Assembly (NCBI GenBank): GCA_003439945.1
Contig: QVRM01002067.1
Location: forward strand, 1,548,501-1,612,500
Source of the DNA: Dermanyssus gallinae
Taxonomy: Eukaryota; Arthropoda; Arachnida; Mesostigmata; Dermanyssidae
Reading direction: 5' to 3'
Length of the DNA: 64,000 nucleotides
A program made the translations under genes and the position numbers. Shown one piece after another: positions 40,533 to 54,404 of this stretch (its first letter is position 1; each line of letters begins with the position of its first letter). The notes beneath the pieces are model-generated. The model ran no database searches and was not told the DNA's origin. It saw nothing but the letters and a program-made list of their open reading frames with translations.

Positions 40533-40980
40533 TCGATAGATGCATCCAGACAGCTGCGTGGCTTGAAGAGCCCACCGCTGTCATAGGACCCACGGATGCA
40601 CGAATCGGATGTTGCAGTTTGGAGTGCATGCGCCAGCTAAATCAAGACAAATTATGGTCTTAGTAAACTCATCATATTTCTGCTATTAGGCCACCTAGAA
40701 TGGCTCATTGTGTTTAGCCTTATTGCGCGTGTCTGTTTATTCAGTGTATTTGCCGTTTGCTTCAATAATATTTTATGCCGAGGCCAAAACTGCGGACAGG
40801 CCTGTTGCAACTTCGGTATCAACTCATGGTAACTTCTCCAATGCGGAAAAAGTAGCAGTGCGCAGTAATGAAGTGTTGTTAGGGTGTAGAGACATGTTGG
40901 AGTCTTGCTTAACTACGCCCCGCACGAATATTTTTTCGACAGTTGTACTAGACCTCAAAGTTTGTTGAACGAATTCTAGA
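40105..40980. other. no gene seen
   Basis: Includes a (TA)n array, 40495-40530, bounded by CG on both sides. No coding similarity. Confidence 0.5.
40495..40530. repeat. (TA)n microsatellite
   Basis: 18 AT units flanked as ACG(AT)nCGT, so the whole tract is self-complementary. Confidence 0.95.
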
Positions 40981-40989
40981 ACACCTTGG

Positions 40990-42790
40990 GTATATATAGA
41001 AACATTGTAAAAATTGTTTATGAGTATTCTCGCTGAAGCTGAGAAAGCGACACGGATTTCCTGCAGTTAGGTAGGTGATACAGGGGACATGGACCGCCAC
41101 AGCGACGGCATTTGCAGTCCTCTTTGCGTTCATAAAACATTGCAGACTGGCATAGTAGATGATGAAATCCGTGAACACTGTAGCGAGTAGTGAGGTGACG
41201 AGGTGGCTGGAGAGAGTCCTTCCAGGACTGGTTAATCATAGCTAGTGATAGATAAAACTCTCTGGGAATTAGAGACATTTTTTAAGAATACTCATGCCAA
41301 AACGTTTCAAGGGCGACTGTCTGCGGCAAATTTAAGCGGTCTACGAGTTCATTGTTCACAAGTTCATTCAAATTATATTGAACCCGCGAGCATGTATACT
41401 AATCTGTTGCGCAAATTCGACGGAAAGCCAAGTACTCGCTTCAAGAAAGCTGGCTTCCCCATATCCAACTGCCATAACTGCGAAGTGCCAAGATGTTTCT
41501 ATGTCACTTGGACACCGTAAGCAGTTACGGATACCACTTTGAGCGTGAATAATGTCATGGCCGTCCGAACGGACAACTGTGTTGGGTTTCTGATACCCGC
41601 TGACGCGATAAGCGCTTTTCTACAACGCTCACTTGCATGTTGTGAAAAAGTTGTACCTCGAGGCGAGAAAATTACCCCGAGATAGCAAAAGGTTTCTACA
41701 GACTGCACTTTTTCACCGTGAAATCGCACTTTATCTGCGCGGTCTCGTTGCCCGCCACGCCGATACTTTACAGCCTTAGTTTTTGACACGTTTGCTATGA
41801 GGCCATTCTGCGAGAAATGTGAATCAAGTGTGCAAAGCGCAGCCTGCAGGTCAGAACGGATTCAGCTGAATATTACCAGATCATCTGCGTAGAGCTGGAT
41901 TATGACTGTTGAGTGTTGCTCTTTCATAATGCGTGGCAGATCGCTGAGTAACGTTATAAATAGCAATGGGCTGAGATTGTTGCCTTGCGGATACCCAGTC
42001 GTCTGATAAAACGTGTTATGCTCGCACACACCATCATCGAGGATAATTTGGTTAGCTCTCAGAAGTGCACGAAGTAGAGAAAGCGTTCGTGGTTCAACTT
42101 CAGCTTGCCCAAATTTTTTTAAGACAAGGTCACGGGGTGTGATGTTGAAAGCAGATTTTAAATTAATAGAAACCGCGAAGAAAGGAATTTTTTTCTCGGT
42201 TTAATGAGATTGTGATCTGCTCAAGAAGTACTTCGCAGGCTAAGATAGTGGAACGCCCGGTCTTGAAGTCATGCTGATAATCTGGAAACGACTCCAGTGC
42301 TGTTAGAAAATCCGTGAGACGGTTTCCATCGGTCCGAATGATCTCCTTTTACTTTTGGAATTACTTTACGAAGGCATTTGTACCACTTGGCTGGTAAAGC
42401 GCCCTCAGAGAGGCATCTGTTAAGAAGGAACTGCCATATAGGCACAAGGAGTTGTCCCTGCCGAAGGTGCTCATTCCTAACAAGATCTGGCTCGAATGCC
42501 TTGTTGTTTCTTTTACAGGCGAGGGCAACATTGACTTCGTCTAGACTAAACGGTTTATCAAGAGCCTCAGCAAAAAATCTCTCGGGAGCTTCAAGCTCGT
42601 ATGAAATAGGAATCTCGAGAGCTGCTTGAGAAGTGGCCCAAGAGTTTTTCAGATGGGATTGGACAGCTCTAAAGTTATAAGGTTGTCGTGTGTACACGTG
42701 TTGTGTTGTACGTAGGCCAATTTCCAGTGTCGGAGTTAAACCACGTCTCACCGATATCAGACTCTTGGCACAGTTTCCCGGATCACCTCT
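40990..42790 (-). pseudogene. jockey/CR1-group LINE, RT and C-terminus, several frameshifts
   Basis: Minus strand from 42790: PFSLDEVNVALACKRNNKAF and EGALPAKWYKCLRKVIPKVK (42269-42751), FKTGRSTILACEVLLEQI, INLKSAFNITPRDLVLKKFG, GYPQGNNLSPLLF, LYADDLVIFS (near 41880), SKTKAVKYRRGGQ, TFCYLGVIFSPRGTTFSQHA, then PREFYLSLAMINQSW, TRYSVHGFHHLLC and CKCRRCGGPCPLYHLPNC near 41100. The colinear order covers most of an RT protein. The last two motifs match the C-terminal motif of the intronic LINE, so they share a clade but are different subfamilies. No endonuclease domain was found. Confidence 0.85.
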
Positions 42791-45224
42791 GGTGTAACCT
42801 TTCCCTTCCTCCTGGTAAGCCGAGATAGTGGAGTTCTAGACCTAGTAAGGCTCACATTTTCCTCCATAAATATTGCGTTTATTTTTTCTACCAGTAATTC
42901 GCATAGTAATACTTTAGCTGGGATTTAGAGGGCTCGAGACTGACCTGTATGCCCGGCTAACCAACTCTGATTACAAATGTCCGCACGGCCGACCTAAGTG
43001 CTATCCTATTTCACTCAACCCAGGTGAACCCTTGAGCTGACTCCCAGCCCCTAACACTCAAGCACGGTTTGGAACCCATTTACCAAACCGCGGTTTGCCT
43101 TCGTATCGTGATTTCCCTGCGATAGAGTCATTTAGGCCCTTTTTTACAACTATCCAATTGACTTCAGGGTCGTTCCGTCGTGCCCGTCTCTGTAATGAGA
43201 TACATTAAAAATTACCTTCCCTATTCATTAAGATGGCGGATGTATTAATGCATATCCGCCAAACTTTCTCTAACACTTTATTGGGCTTCAAACGTGAATC
43301 TGTTAAAACGCATGTAGAAATGACGGGTCCGTTTTGGTGCACTTATTACACCTACCCTTGCCGTGTAACAGATTTTGGAGTCACAGTCAAATATTTTATT
43401 AAAGCGTTCTATCTGATGTTAAAAATTGGTGCACCAATATTGCTCACTTTATTTGTGATAAATGCGGGTATTTTGACGTATTAGAAGTTCGGCAATTGGG
43501 ACAATGTGTATATCGGGTGTATTGATAAAACACATCCAGAACATAATGTTTAGAAAATTAAGTATTTCACTTAGTAGGGCTCCCATGGGGGAGGCAGTAA
43601 GACCGTTAACTGATTGCACGTTACTTGTACATGCATGGCATGACAGCAGGAGTTAAGATCGGCTGTGATTTAGGCTTCAAGTTTCTGGGAAGTGGTTGCT
43701 AACGGTAGCACATTAGACTTAAGATTGCCGTGCTTGACGACGACGCACTTTCTGATGGAGCATGTGATCTAGTGTGCTTATGTAGAGCATAAGTAGAATA
43801 AGACGAACCAGACATGCCGGGAAGAGGCCCATCCTTGGCTGTACATAACTCGACGCGTATTCACTGTGTGCGAAATTAACTCTATATTCGGTATATGGTA
43901 TTCTCAGTACTTTGGTCCATTGCTGTTGAACCCTTGATTCTTTTTTTAGCCGGCAATTCGTCTTCCTCACTCAAGATCCTGCAAATAGGATGTGCAGTTT
44001 TCTTATGTCCGTAGCGTACTAAATTTTCAAAACATTTTTGGAAAATTTGGTCATTTTTAGAATAAGTACCGAGCGTTCTGTCTCTCTATGGTTGAGATAG
44101 TAATACCCCGCGGCAGGCTACATGCCTGTGGTATTTCATGTGCTGATACCACCCTACTTAAAGACATACTCTCATGTGAACCACATCTTTACTGTCATAT
44201 TTAGGCATAATTTCTACTTGTCAAGTGCGTTTTTTGAATTGATGCACAACCCTTCGAAAGCGACGAAACTTCCAATTCCGTGAAGCACTTAGCACGCTGA
44301 GCGTCAGCGAGTGTCTAAACTTCCATTAGGATCACCATCGCTGTGTTGGTTATTTCCATAACTGTACTGTAGTCTTTGATAGACAACATTGCTCGCTGGG
44401 ATGCAGACTATGGCATGCTCCTCTTCGCAATCAAATTTGCTGTATTAAAGTAGGAAATTTTAGCAAGAGTTGTCTCGACTTTTTAGAATACCTGCCTCTC
44501 ATGAGATCCCCGACAATACAAAAGTTAGGCACGCTACGCATCTGCTCTTTTGATACAGACAGTTCCTGTTTGTTAATTTCAAGTATCCCTACTTTTTCGT
44601 TTTGCTATTTTTGGCAGCACTTCCAAGTCAATAATATTAAGTCAACTGAGCGGCTTTCATATCGTGTACTTCTCTCTATTGCACGTAATGATACACTTTT
44701 CAGCGGCCAAGCAAATTGTACTAGCAATCTTCAACCACCCCCGTACTTTGCCGACTTCCGTCTGCACTGACTCTCGAGAGCGTTGAAACATACTTGTCTC
44801 ACAGGCTTTCACATGCCAGCACTTGTCGTGTCTATGATTAAAGTTTTAGTGGACAATAAAGTAAGCCTGTCGTTTTTAGTGCTGCGGCCAAACAGTTGTT
44901 TGAATTTAATATTATTGGTGTTTTAGGGTATTAATTTATCACTGGAAGAGTAGTATGCTTAGAGATATGTCTGTGATATTTGTCTGGCTGTGTTATATTC
45001 TTTTATATAATTATCATTATATTGCTGCTAATCAGCACTTCATGACGTATTATCTGTGGTCTTTCTGGATAAGAGACTTGTATTTTATTATCTTTGAGTC
45101 GCATTGCTATGTCTACGTTATACCGCATACCACCGTTATTACTAATTGGGTTCTATGTTTTTCCTTCTGTCTATGCCGTTTTACCCGGCTTCATGTTTGC
45201 CATACATCTGTATCGACTACCAAT

Positions 45225-45425
<201 letters not shown>

Positions 45426-45712
45426 GAAAATACAACGGCGTCTTATGCTAGGATTTAGCAGTCTATATCTATATATATGAATTCCAAAAATTCAGACGTC
45501 TCATCTCGTTATTGTCGAAAGCCTGAAAACAAAATTGATAACGCAGCAATCTTCAACCGAAGCATTGCGTTTACAGCCGCCGTTGAAAATAGAGTAGAAG
45601 ATAGTATTGATTGGTTTAACGTCGCTAAAGCTCAAGTTGCAATATTCATATGAATATAAGGTAATGTCGATGATTGAATCAAATCGTACTCTTAAAGATA
45701 TTTTAGTCTAAC

Positions 45713-45713
45713 A

Positions 45714-45755
<42 letters not shown>
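45713..45755. repeat. (TA)n microsatellite
   Basis: About 21 units with one phase slip near 45720. Confidence 0.95.
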
Positions 45756-45759
<4 letters not shown>

Positions 45760-46299
45760 GAGTAGGTGTGAGCCACAGATCGTCTAAGCCTTGTGATATA
45801 ACTGCATAAGATGAGGTTTAAATTTTTCAAGTAGGTATTAAGGGCCACTTTGAGAAAATTAAGTTTTGGCCGGACAACTTTTTGTCTGACGAATGAGAGC
45901 TTCTCTTTGTTGACCCGTTTGCCGGTATTTTTTGGCAATGGACTACATCTGTCGCATGCCAGAGGTATCGTATGTTTGGAGCGTTCTGCTTAATCTCTTT
46001 GTTGTGATTGTAGAAGACAGCAGGATAGATCGGCGCGCCCAATCGGTGGACGTAGTGCTTGAAAGCATGATGTCTATAAAATAAATCAAGACTTGTAAGA
46101 TAGACACGGTTATCTTGAAAAACTACAATGACAAAGCAAGATTTGATTTTGCAAAATGTGATACTTAACAGCGATTCCATAGGGCACACAAACATACTTT
46201 ACACGTGGAAACGCGTCATTCCAGGCGGCCAAAGGTACGATTAGTATTATTAGCAGCAGAATATAGGTATTTGACGGATGTCGACACAAGCATTTTTAT

Positions 46300-46700
46300 C
46301 TTAGATGGTTGTCCGCAAGCAATATTGACCCTCTTTTCGACGGGGTCATCACAGTTTATTAATCGGTAACATGGTCTCTTTGCACGCGGACGACATCCTC
46401 ATGTTCAGTCGTATCACGTTGAAGCTGCTTCCAAATTAACGCCGAGAAAACTAAAATCGTCAAATTTAAATCCTGAAGATCGTTTGCTCATTCTGATTGC
46501 TTGAGCCTTAGTACAGGTGCAATCGAATTTGTTAACGCCTTCTGCTAGTTTGGGTTTAAGTTTTCGTTGAAGGGCACACAACCTTCGCATAACACGCAGC
46601 CGAATGGGTGAGGAAGAGCCTAGTTTCGATTTCGTTAATGGGGAAGCCTCAATAATTCTCTCTGAGCACACTACAATCATTGTTTTAAGTTTATTTTTTT
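46300..46700 (+). pseudogene. LINE RT fragment related to the intronic LINE
   Basis: Plus strand: SLHADDILMFSR (YADD with Tyr to His) near 46380, INAEKTKIVKFKS near 46440, GAIEFVNAFC*FGFKFSLKG and TQPSHNTQ near 46530-46590. These align with YADDIVVAH, INARKTKAMKFRR and LEFVNSFLYLGLRLHYTGTT of the intact LINE. Confidence 0.65.
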
Positions 46701-47799
46701 AGCATTATTTACTTCGATTGGATTTCAACGGCCAAGTCTCTGCCGCCCACATGCGAGCAACTCATCTAGGGCGAAAGCATGCTACTACCGCGCGCTGTCT
46801 GTCCGCTGCTATCGAGAGTACCTGCTAGAAGTGAGATCCTCAAACCTGGCTCGTAATGGACGCCCACGCTCCGTACACGTTGAAAACGTTTATCTTGTCA
46901 AGGATGACAACCGTGCTTGAGTGTTAGTGGGACCTCATTTGAGTCGAGGCTGTTATTATGCCAGCGATGGTCAGAAGTCACATCTTAGAAGTTAAAACCA
47001 CGCTCACTATTCTCATCTCGTATATTCCGGTGTTCATTTGTGACGATTACAGTGATATGCTCATACGGTTACCAGAAGTCCCGTTACCACAGAACAGGCT
47101 TGTCAACCTGTTCAGAAGATCTTTGAATAGTGCAAATATTTTGAGCCTGTGCGACCTATCTCCCAAGACCTTCTCTCACCGGCGCCATGACTAACCTCAG
47201 TAAGAGAGGGCAGCAGAAAGATTCAAATATGCTGGTCCCGCTGCCGGGCGTCGGCTACGAATATGTGAGATATAAATAATGAGGGATGTCTAGTCGTTGC
47301 GCCTGACCGCCTGAAAACGACGTGTTCACTCCCGTAAATAGCAAATTGAAATCCACTAAATTCACTTACAAAGAGGCTCCATCGAAACTCATCATCACGT
47401 ATCAAATTGTTTAAAGACAATCATAAATCTAGCGTTTTGCTAGTTCTGCAATGCGTGGTATCTATCACATTTGCTCCACCATTGTCTGTATCGACATCCG
47501 TCCTGTGGTTCATGAAAACCCTTTACGTTGCGAGTTTTACATATAAACGCCAAAATGCATGTTTTTCAAATTCTAGGCTGTCAGTGGTTTTGGCAGATCC
47601 TTTGTGAGCAGTAGGCCACCTTCCAATACGTGGACCACCCTATTTCTGCACGTATTCGATAGCGCAAGAACCCTTTTTAGAAAAAACCTCACCCAATCAA
47701 TGAAACGCAAGTCGTCTACTCCCACCTTATCCCATTATAGTGAAATTACATATGTAGCGATGGATACTGTATCCAGAAAAGAGCGACTGCCGTATGAAT

Positions 47800-48495
47800 C
47801 AAAAGCATATGTAGGCATATCCGGGTTTCGCCGCAGCTCGTTTTATTTCTGACTGAAGCACATGGATTGCATGATGCGCTCCCCGACTCATTCGAAAGCC
47901 GAATAGCTCCAGCGGAAGGGTCTGGCCGACCATGCACTCCATCCGTTTTATAACCAACTCGCAGAAGATTTCAGACGTCGTACCGCGGTATATGTTTGGG
48001 TTTCGTGTATCATCGCCATGATTGCCTTCAAACAGCAGAGAAAACCTTGCGATATGCCAGGCTCTTGGCATTTTTCTTCTCTACATAATCTCATTAAAGA
48101 AGCACACTCTTTCCTCTCGAAGAAGAATGCAGGACCTGATTTACTCTTCTACCTTATGGGGCAGATTCATAGTATCCTGCTCCAATGTGAGCGGACGCTC
48201 AATCATTGAAGCCAGGTGGTTCGCCCCCCACAAGATCGCACAACGAGGGCTGTTCTGCTCTTTCGAGCAGTCGGATTTCCTCCCGCCTAACGTAATCACT
48301 TAAATTATTTCCGATGCTCTCAAATAAGACTCTTGTTACTGCTGGATCCTTTTGTGGTTCGGGTCTTTGAGGGTTGGATATCGCCTTGCTGATCTTGCTC
48401 CCATTATTTACTACGGAGGACCCAGTGAACCTTGAGAAGTTGTCAGACGCTTGTATGTGACTTACAGGTGTGCAGTGTGGTATCGGTGGCATTCA
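47800..48495 (-). pseudogene. LINE RT fragment, minus strand
   Basis: HIARFSLLFEGNHGDDTRNP, NIYRGTTSEIFCELVIKRME, LPLELFGFRMSRGAHHAIHV, LQSEIKRA match LLFKGKNGDNVDDPNLYRG.. and FGFRKGRGTQDAIHVLQSEV of the intact LINE. Further 5' (48199-48492), VRREEIRLLERAEQP resembles its EEEFRLLERAERE. It ends before the YADD motif. Confidence 0.75.
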
Positions 48496-48879
48496 AGCGC
48501 CTCCCAATGCTTTTTGCTTTAATTTTGGGACGATCTTTGTAACAACTTCATATGCTTTAGTCTATGTGGGCATGAGCTCCAAGTGACTTCATGTTTTCTA
48601 AAACAACGCATTCTTTTTATCCTTCACTGTAGATCGCCCTCCGCTGATCCTCGTTTTACGATAATTGAATCCTATAGTCTCAAAGATGTTATGCTCACTT
48701 ATGCTTACGGATTTCCACGCACAATTCTAAATTTAGCGGTACTTTCCAAAGGTCACATACAAACACGTCCGCACCGTTTAAGAACAACTCAATATAAATT
48801 ACGAATGTTATAGGTGAGTGTAAGAGCCAAGCAAGTTTCTTTAGTTGAAGCGTCTTTTGAGAAACTGGTAAATAACGAC

Positions 48880-49516
48880 GCTTTCGCACACGTGGTTTTC
48901 TGTGGATGGCTGTTCAAATTCCAACAATAAAAGTACTTATTAATCTGATGGTTGTCTCGATGGCGGCCTACGGCATCCAGGTCAAAATGGGGCGTGGCCT
49001 CTGTTTCTCTGGTCTCTATATCACACCTAGATAGACTAGATCAAGTAAATCTCGCGATTCTCAAGCTAGCAATTGGGTTACCCCGAAACGCGAAAAAAAA
49101 CTTTAGTTTATTTTATGAGTTCTACTTAACCGCTTATAGAGAATTTAGTTACTAGATTTAGCCTCCCGGAAACACCTAGTCTTCATCAATTCAGACGAAA
49201 CCCAGAGAGTTCAAGCAGTCCGGATACTTCTTTGAATTGTCATTAATGGTCCCTCCGAAACGGCAGAGAGCACTACAACCCAACCTGTTATTCACTTCAT
49301 GGATTTCACCGTAAACCCTAACATAGAAGAGACTTCCACCATTCTAGCGTCAGCTGCGTGTGTTGGTTATGCGATCAACCGTGTCCTATATACCATCTTG
49401 ATACCTGTTAGAGATCTATTTCTCATATGTAGTTAGCTCGGTGACGTTTTATTACTTGTAAATATGTGCTGCTTATTATAATGATATTTATATCGTGCAA
49501 TAAATAAATGATGATG
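48880..49516 (+). pseudogene. LINE 3' fragment with simple-repeat tail
   Basis: Plus strand VLINLMVVSMAAYGIQVK, LDRLDQVNLAILKLAIGLPR and CDQPCPIYHLDTC-like sequence near 49370-49410 match the thumb and C-terminal cysteine motif of the 41-kb LINE (VVSVTAYGVQVT, GGPCPLYHLPNC). The copy ends in AATAAATAAATGATGATG at about 49499-49516, the likely 3' tail. Confidence 0.65.
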
Positions 49517-49879
49517 TACGATGGTCTCCGTAATATGTCTTTCATATCTGGAGTAGCGTTACTTGCACGCCCTATACTCGACGAGAAAAGGTCATTTTCA
49601 TTACTACTTACTTACTTTGTTTAAAAAGGGGTTGTAAGAGATTTTATTATTTATAGTCGTCGCGTGCGTCTTTTTCGGTTCTCCAAGCAAATTAGTTATT
49701 CATAATATCAAAACGTGCAATTTCCGGCGCTTGTATTGAAATATTCCGTGTTTTTCAAATGTCAAACCGGAAAAAAAATCCGAATTGACAAGCGCCACTG
49801 AGGCGCTTATCAAACCAGATAACAAAATATGAATCGAGCTTGTGTTTGCAAGTCACTTGTTGAAAAACGTTCGAACATT

Positions 49880-51430
49880 TATTTCTGGTACTTGGGCATT
49901 TCACGGAGCAATTTTATTTGTAAACCAAAAGGGGTGCCCAGGTGTTTATGCAGGTAGACCTCAAACACCATATAATTGGCAAGCGTGTGCTTTTCTTTTT
50001 GTCCGTTTTTGAGACAGCATACACAAGCTCTGGTACCTTTATTCTCTAGGTTTAAGCCCACGCCAAGACAGCATTGATTGATTTTTGTAGCTATACAACA
50101 TGGTTGAGGCTAGGCGCCTCGATATTTAGTTGTAAATAATTCGCGTAGTGTTTGTATATTACATTAAGGTTTTGTAATGTCCGTTTTATGTGCTGGGCGA
50201 TTGAGCATTCAGTAGCGGCCATAAGACAGAGCCCTGCGGGGCTCTGGAGGGGGAAGTACAGTACAAAAAAAACTACGTTAACCTTTAAGGTCCAGTCATG
50301 GAGATAGGTTCGACACCTAGCAGTTATTCTGAGCCCTAATCCTAGCTCTGACATATTGGCCAGCTTATGGTCCGGTCGGTTGAAAACTCAGAAGCTGCCC
50401 AATTGCTAGGGCTCAGTTGCAACAGCGAGCACTTGAGTTCTCACTGTAAAACCATGCTGTGTGGGGTCTAAAGGACTGCCCTCAGAGACTACCCGAAACA
50501 TTGGTCCATATTTACCTTCTTCTTAATAACGCACGTAATTACGTTTCATGCAATGTGTCTGTAGTGACTTGGTTAGAATGGTGATGCATTTTTGTGCACT
50601 GCGTTAGCAATGGATAGTCTAACAGTAGATGATACTCCCGCCTTTTCAAACAGCCGAGTAAACACTATCGCTAGCGGCTACACTTCCGTTAAAGGTATTT
50701 GTTTTACAAAGTCTAAGTACAAAACGAAGGCAATATCGTTTAGTATCTTATCGGTTTGTTTTGCGACGAGTGGCAAGGTACACTTTTTTCTTTTACATAT
50801 CGAAGGTTAGAGGCAGATTTGTCCAGACGTCAACTGCCTGTAGTTGTTCGGGCCAATTGTCGACGATACTGTAAGTAGACGTAAGTTATGGAGCCAAGAT
50901 GGCTTAGGGGACCATACAGATGTAAAGCGTTTAACGATGCCAGTGAAAGCTTTAAAAAATGCGTGATACTGTGTTTCAAGCTGTCAAAATATTGGCCACT
51001 TTGTGCCAATTCATTTGTGCCACTTCTTTGATACTCTCCTCCGTATAAATTAATTACAGATCTATTGTGTTGATTCCCCGAAAGAGGGGACTTTACGAGT
51101 GTAAATAGATCATAAAAATAGACTGAATAGTGCGGCTAGAGCGATCTATCTTTTGAATGACTCTGTTCAAGGTCTCGCACATTTCGCGCACGTGTTCTGT
51201 TAAGATCTCCTTTTGACCTGTCGGCGAAAAATAGGCACAAGTAATCCAATCAGTCCGTTTCACATCGAATATTGCTCCGCCACCTATATTTCCACGACGG
51301 TTCTTATGAAATACAATTTTTTTTAAAACATTAGGCTCAGCTAAGTTAAGCTTGTCGCTGGCGCCTAAAGTCTCTGTAATGCACTTTTTTCCGTAATTCA
51401 TGACGAATGTTCCAGAAGATCAGAAACGCT
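49880..51430 (-). pseudogene. LINE with endonuclease and RT pieces, internally deleted
   Basis: The endonuclease part is at 51120-51410: CITETLGASDKLNL, FHKNRRGNIGGGAIFDVK (canonical RxDRxxRxGGGVxIYVK). The RT part is at 50050-50350: RTYLHDWTLKVNV, then in another frame APQGSVLWPLLNAQS (canonical GxPQGSVLGPLLF). Between them about 700 bp lack recognisable RT. The gene order is normal for an APE-type LINE. Downstream, 49880-50061, is probably the next RT block but is weak. Confidence 0.6.
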
Positions 51431-51439
51431 CGTTAACGA

Positions 51440-53836
51440 TATTCCTGTCATACATTTTTGAAATGTTAACAATAAAAAAGAGTGGGTTAAGAACTATGGT
51501 TTGATTTTTCGAATTTTCAATGCTGTAATCCCACCAAAAATTGCGCTACTTTTTAACTAACTAATACAGAAAGCGGTGTGAATAGTTAATGAACCCCTGG
51601 TGCAAGGTGACTAGGATATTGAGGTTGTATCTATTTTTGGTGTGGAAAATTGAACAATAGAAACACAATGCCATTGTAGACAAGCTGTCGGGTTTGCCGA
51701 TTGTATGCATATAGGTGTTTGCAGAGACCGATGTGCTTCTGGATATCTCCTTGCCAACCTATTTGCGGCTGCGTAATAAATTGAGTATTTTTATGGTATA
51801 CAATACATGTTTTTTTTTATGTGTATGCATATATATGTATATATAGTATGGCTTTATTTCCGGTTGATGCAGCAACTCACGATGTTTTACGATGTTTGCA
51901 TTGGTTGCACAGACGGTACTTCTTGATCGATGCACCTAGTGGACGTATGCATCTCTCCTCGAAGAAGACGCAACATGACGAAGTAACATGCCTGTAGAAG
52001 AAATGCAGTCGCCATTGCAACCATAATCAGTCGTCACGTCAGCGTCATTGTCACTTTCATTAGCATTCTCACTATCTACGGACTTGATTTGAGCCAGTTG
52101 GAGGGTAGCAACATAGTACCAGTCAATCACTTCGCCCGTCCAAGGTCGTCTAAATGACCACTTGTATATATATGTGTCCGCGCGGCTATTAAACAAGCTT
52201 GCTGCACTCAGAAGGTCATGGGTGACACGTGCGTGAAAGAAGAAGCTTGACGTCCAAAGACCAGGCCGCTCGTTGTGCAACTTAGATCTTCTAGAGAGAT
52301 TTATAAGTACCACCTCATACTACAGGGCAGTAACTCAGCACAGGCTCTGCAAAAACTTTGTATGCGGGAATTGTTATAGAAGATGGGATGTGTATCTTGA
52401 CAAACACGAAACGGTCATTCGACCAATCGCAGCGATTTGATTTTCCAGAAATATAGGTAATAGTTTGATTCACAATATTTTGTGTGGTGATTTAAGTGCA
52501 CTGAATATCGTCCATTGTACCAACGCGCAAATCACAGTCAGGTATTTTTGGATTCATGGGTGGATCATTCCCCTCTGGCGGCACGGTCGCTTGGTGGCAG
52601 GGTGCGTTTCCCACGTCGAGGGCCCACGCAACACAAACACAAGATAATTCCGTTTAGTTAGCTAAAATTTTGCAGAATATTTAAGCGCCGTGGAAAAATT
52701 TGAATTTTAAGGTCACTTTCAATGTGGTCCCTCGGCCTTGACACAAAATGTGGGTATGTCTGGAAAAGCATGTTGAAGGTGGCCAACAGATATGTGCTAG
52801 TCATTGTTGTATTCCATCAACAGGTCAGAACACCTTTTTATGCCACCACAGCACGGCGCATATGCCAAATGTGATAATCCGTGAGAACCTAATAAAGTCT
52901 TCACTGCAGCTGTAATATCTCATTATCGATAAGCAGTTAATTAATTATCTTGCATGGACAGCCCCAGGAATAATCCTTCCAGTCTTCGAGAAAAATCCTC
53001 CTATATCATGCGTTGCTCCTAGTGCCGATCTTGCAAAATCTGCAGAGGAAGGCGGTAAACATATGAACCTAGTTTTGCGTAAGGGTAAAAACCACGTTAG
53101 ACAACAAAGAGGCATTGGAATGTGACTACTTCGAGATGACCAAATTGGATGTCTAAGACATAACTTTAAGGTGCACCCTCAGGGTCACTCTATGTATATT
53201 GTTTTGATACTTATGCAATATTGCTGAGACTGAGTTCATATCAAATTGCACCGCAATAGATTAATTGTCGATTAATATAAATGTCCACTAATCCGTCCTA
53301 CCTTAAAGGCAATTTGCTTTTAAGGTAGCACGGATTCTCTTCGTCGGCCTTAAAATAGATATGTTTATAGTGATTAATATTTTTTTTTCCGACAGACCTC
53401 ACAGCATGCCCATTGGTCGCTAATTAGGTCCGGCTACAGTAGTGACAACACTGCTTGTCGTTAGGCCGCTCCCGCCAGGTCGATAATCTGATGCATGCCA
53501 GTATGGCTGCGCCAAGAGCCATACAACTCATTGGGAGACAGGTGGACAGACTCACGTCACTGCGTAGCAAAGCTGTATATGTTTATGTAGATCTTGCGCG
53601 AACGTTGCGATCGACCTTCACCATGTAATCCCTATTTCTCGTTCGTCCGGTGCCGAGGCTTTGCAGCGTCAGGAAAGTGTTCGCCGTTGACCGGCGCAGA
53701 ACTTTATTGGCGGGACCCGCGGTTGCGGCACCCGCGTGGTCCTGGCTTAGCGCTGGGCGATGTCACGAGGGATAATCTTCTTGACTAACTTTGCAACGAA
53801 GACCTAGTCAGTCCATATTTGGGACGGATGATATAT

Positions 53837-53889
<53 letters not shown>

Positions 53890-54390
53890 AACACGAACAC
53901 CTGACACTGGCTATAGTGCATGAGGATACGCTGTCTGCAAAGTCCTACGTGAATGACAAGTACGTAAGTTAACGTTGGCTGCTGTCACTTGCATCGTACT
54001 AAATATCTATGACTTGGGCTTTACAGTTGGCAGGTCAGACGGTTCTCTATTTTTCCTGCCTTATAGTAGGGCACTACCATAATTCGAGCTGATCGTGATA
54101 GAGCGTTATTTAGCCACGTCGATACGGAGTTGCGCTTGAACGCATCCAAAATAGTAAGACATGGTTGAACAATACGGATGCCTTTTAAACTTAAATGGGA
54201 TTAGCACTCCAAGTTTATTTTTTATATTTATACCATTATTTTGTCCTACGCGAGAAATACCAAAGTCTGCCGCTAAAAAGCTGACAGACACCACTAGCAA
54301 ATTTAGCCCAGCTATATAAACTATGAGGTACTACTCTCTCCCTCTCTCTCTCTCGCCACGAACTAACTCATCCCAGCACATTTCTCCGGC
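51440..54390. other. no gene assigned
   Basis: A 125-codon minus frame at 51936-52313 contains an acidic stretch (SVDSENANESDNDADVTTDY) but no known domain, and could be an exon. A (TA)n array lies at 53840-53887. Otherwise nothing seen. Confidence 0.4.
53840..53887. repeat. (TA)n microsatellite
   Basis: About 24 units. Confidence 0.95.
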
Positions 54391-54404
54391 AGGCAGAAAC
54401 CATG

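Noticed and set aside
43719..43970. 83-codon minus frame with basic residues
   Set aside because: No match to any domain I know, no splice signals or supporting neighbours.
50884..50910. Second copy of the poly(A) SINE
   Set aside because: Only about 20 bp of the head match (CCAAGATGGCTTAGGGG); no B box or tail follows.
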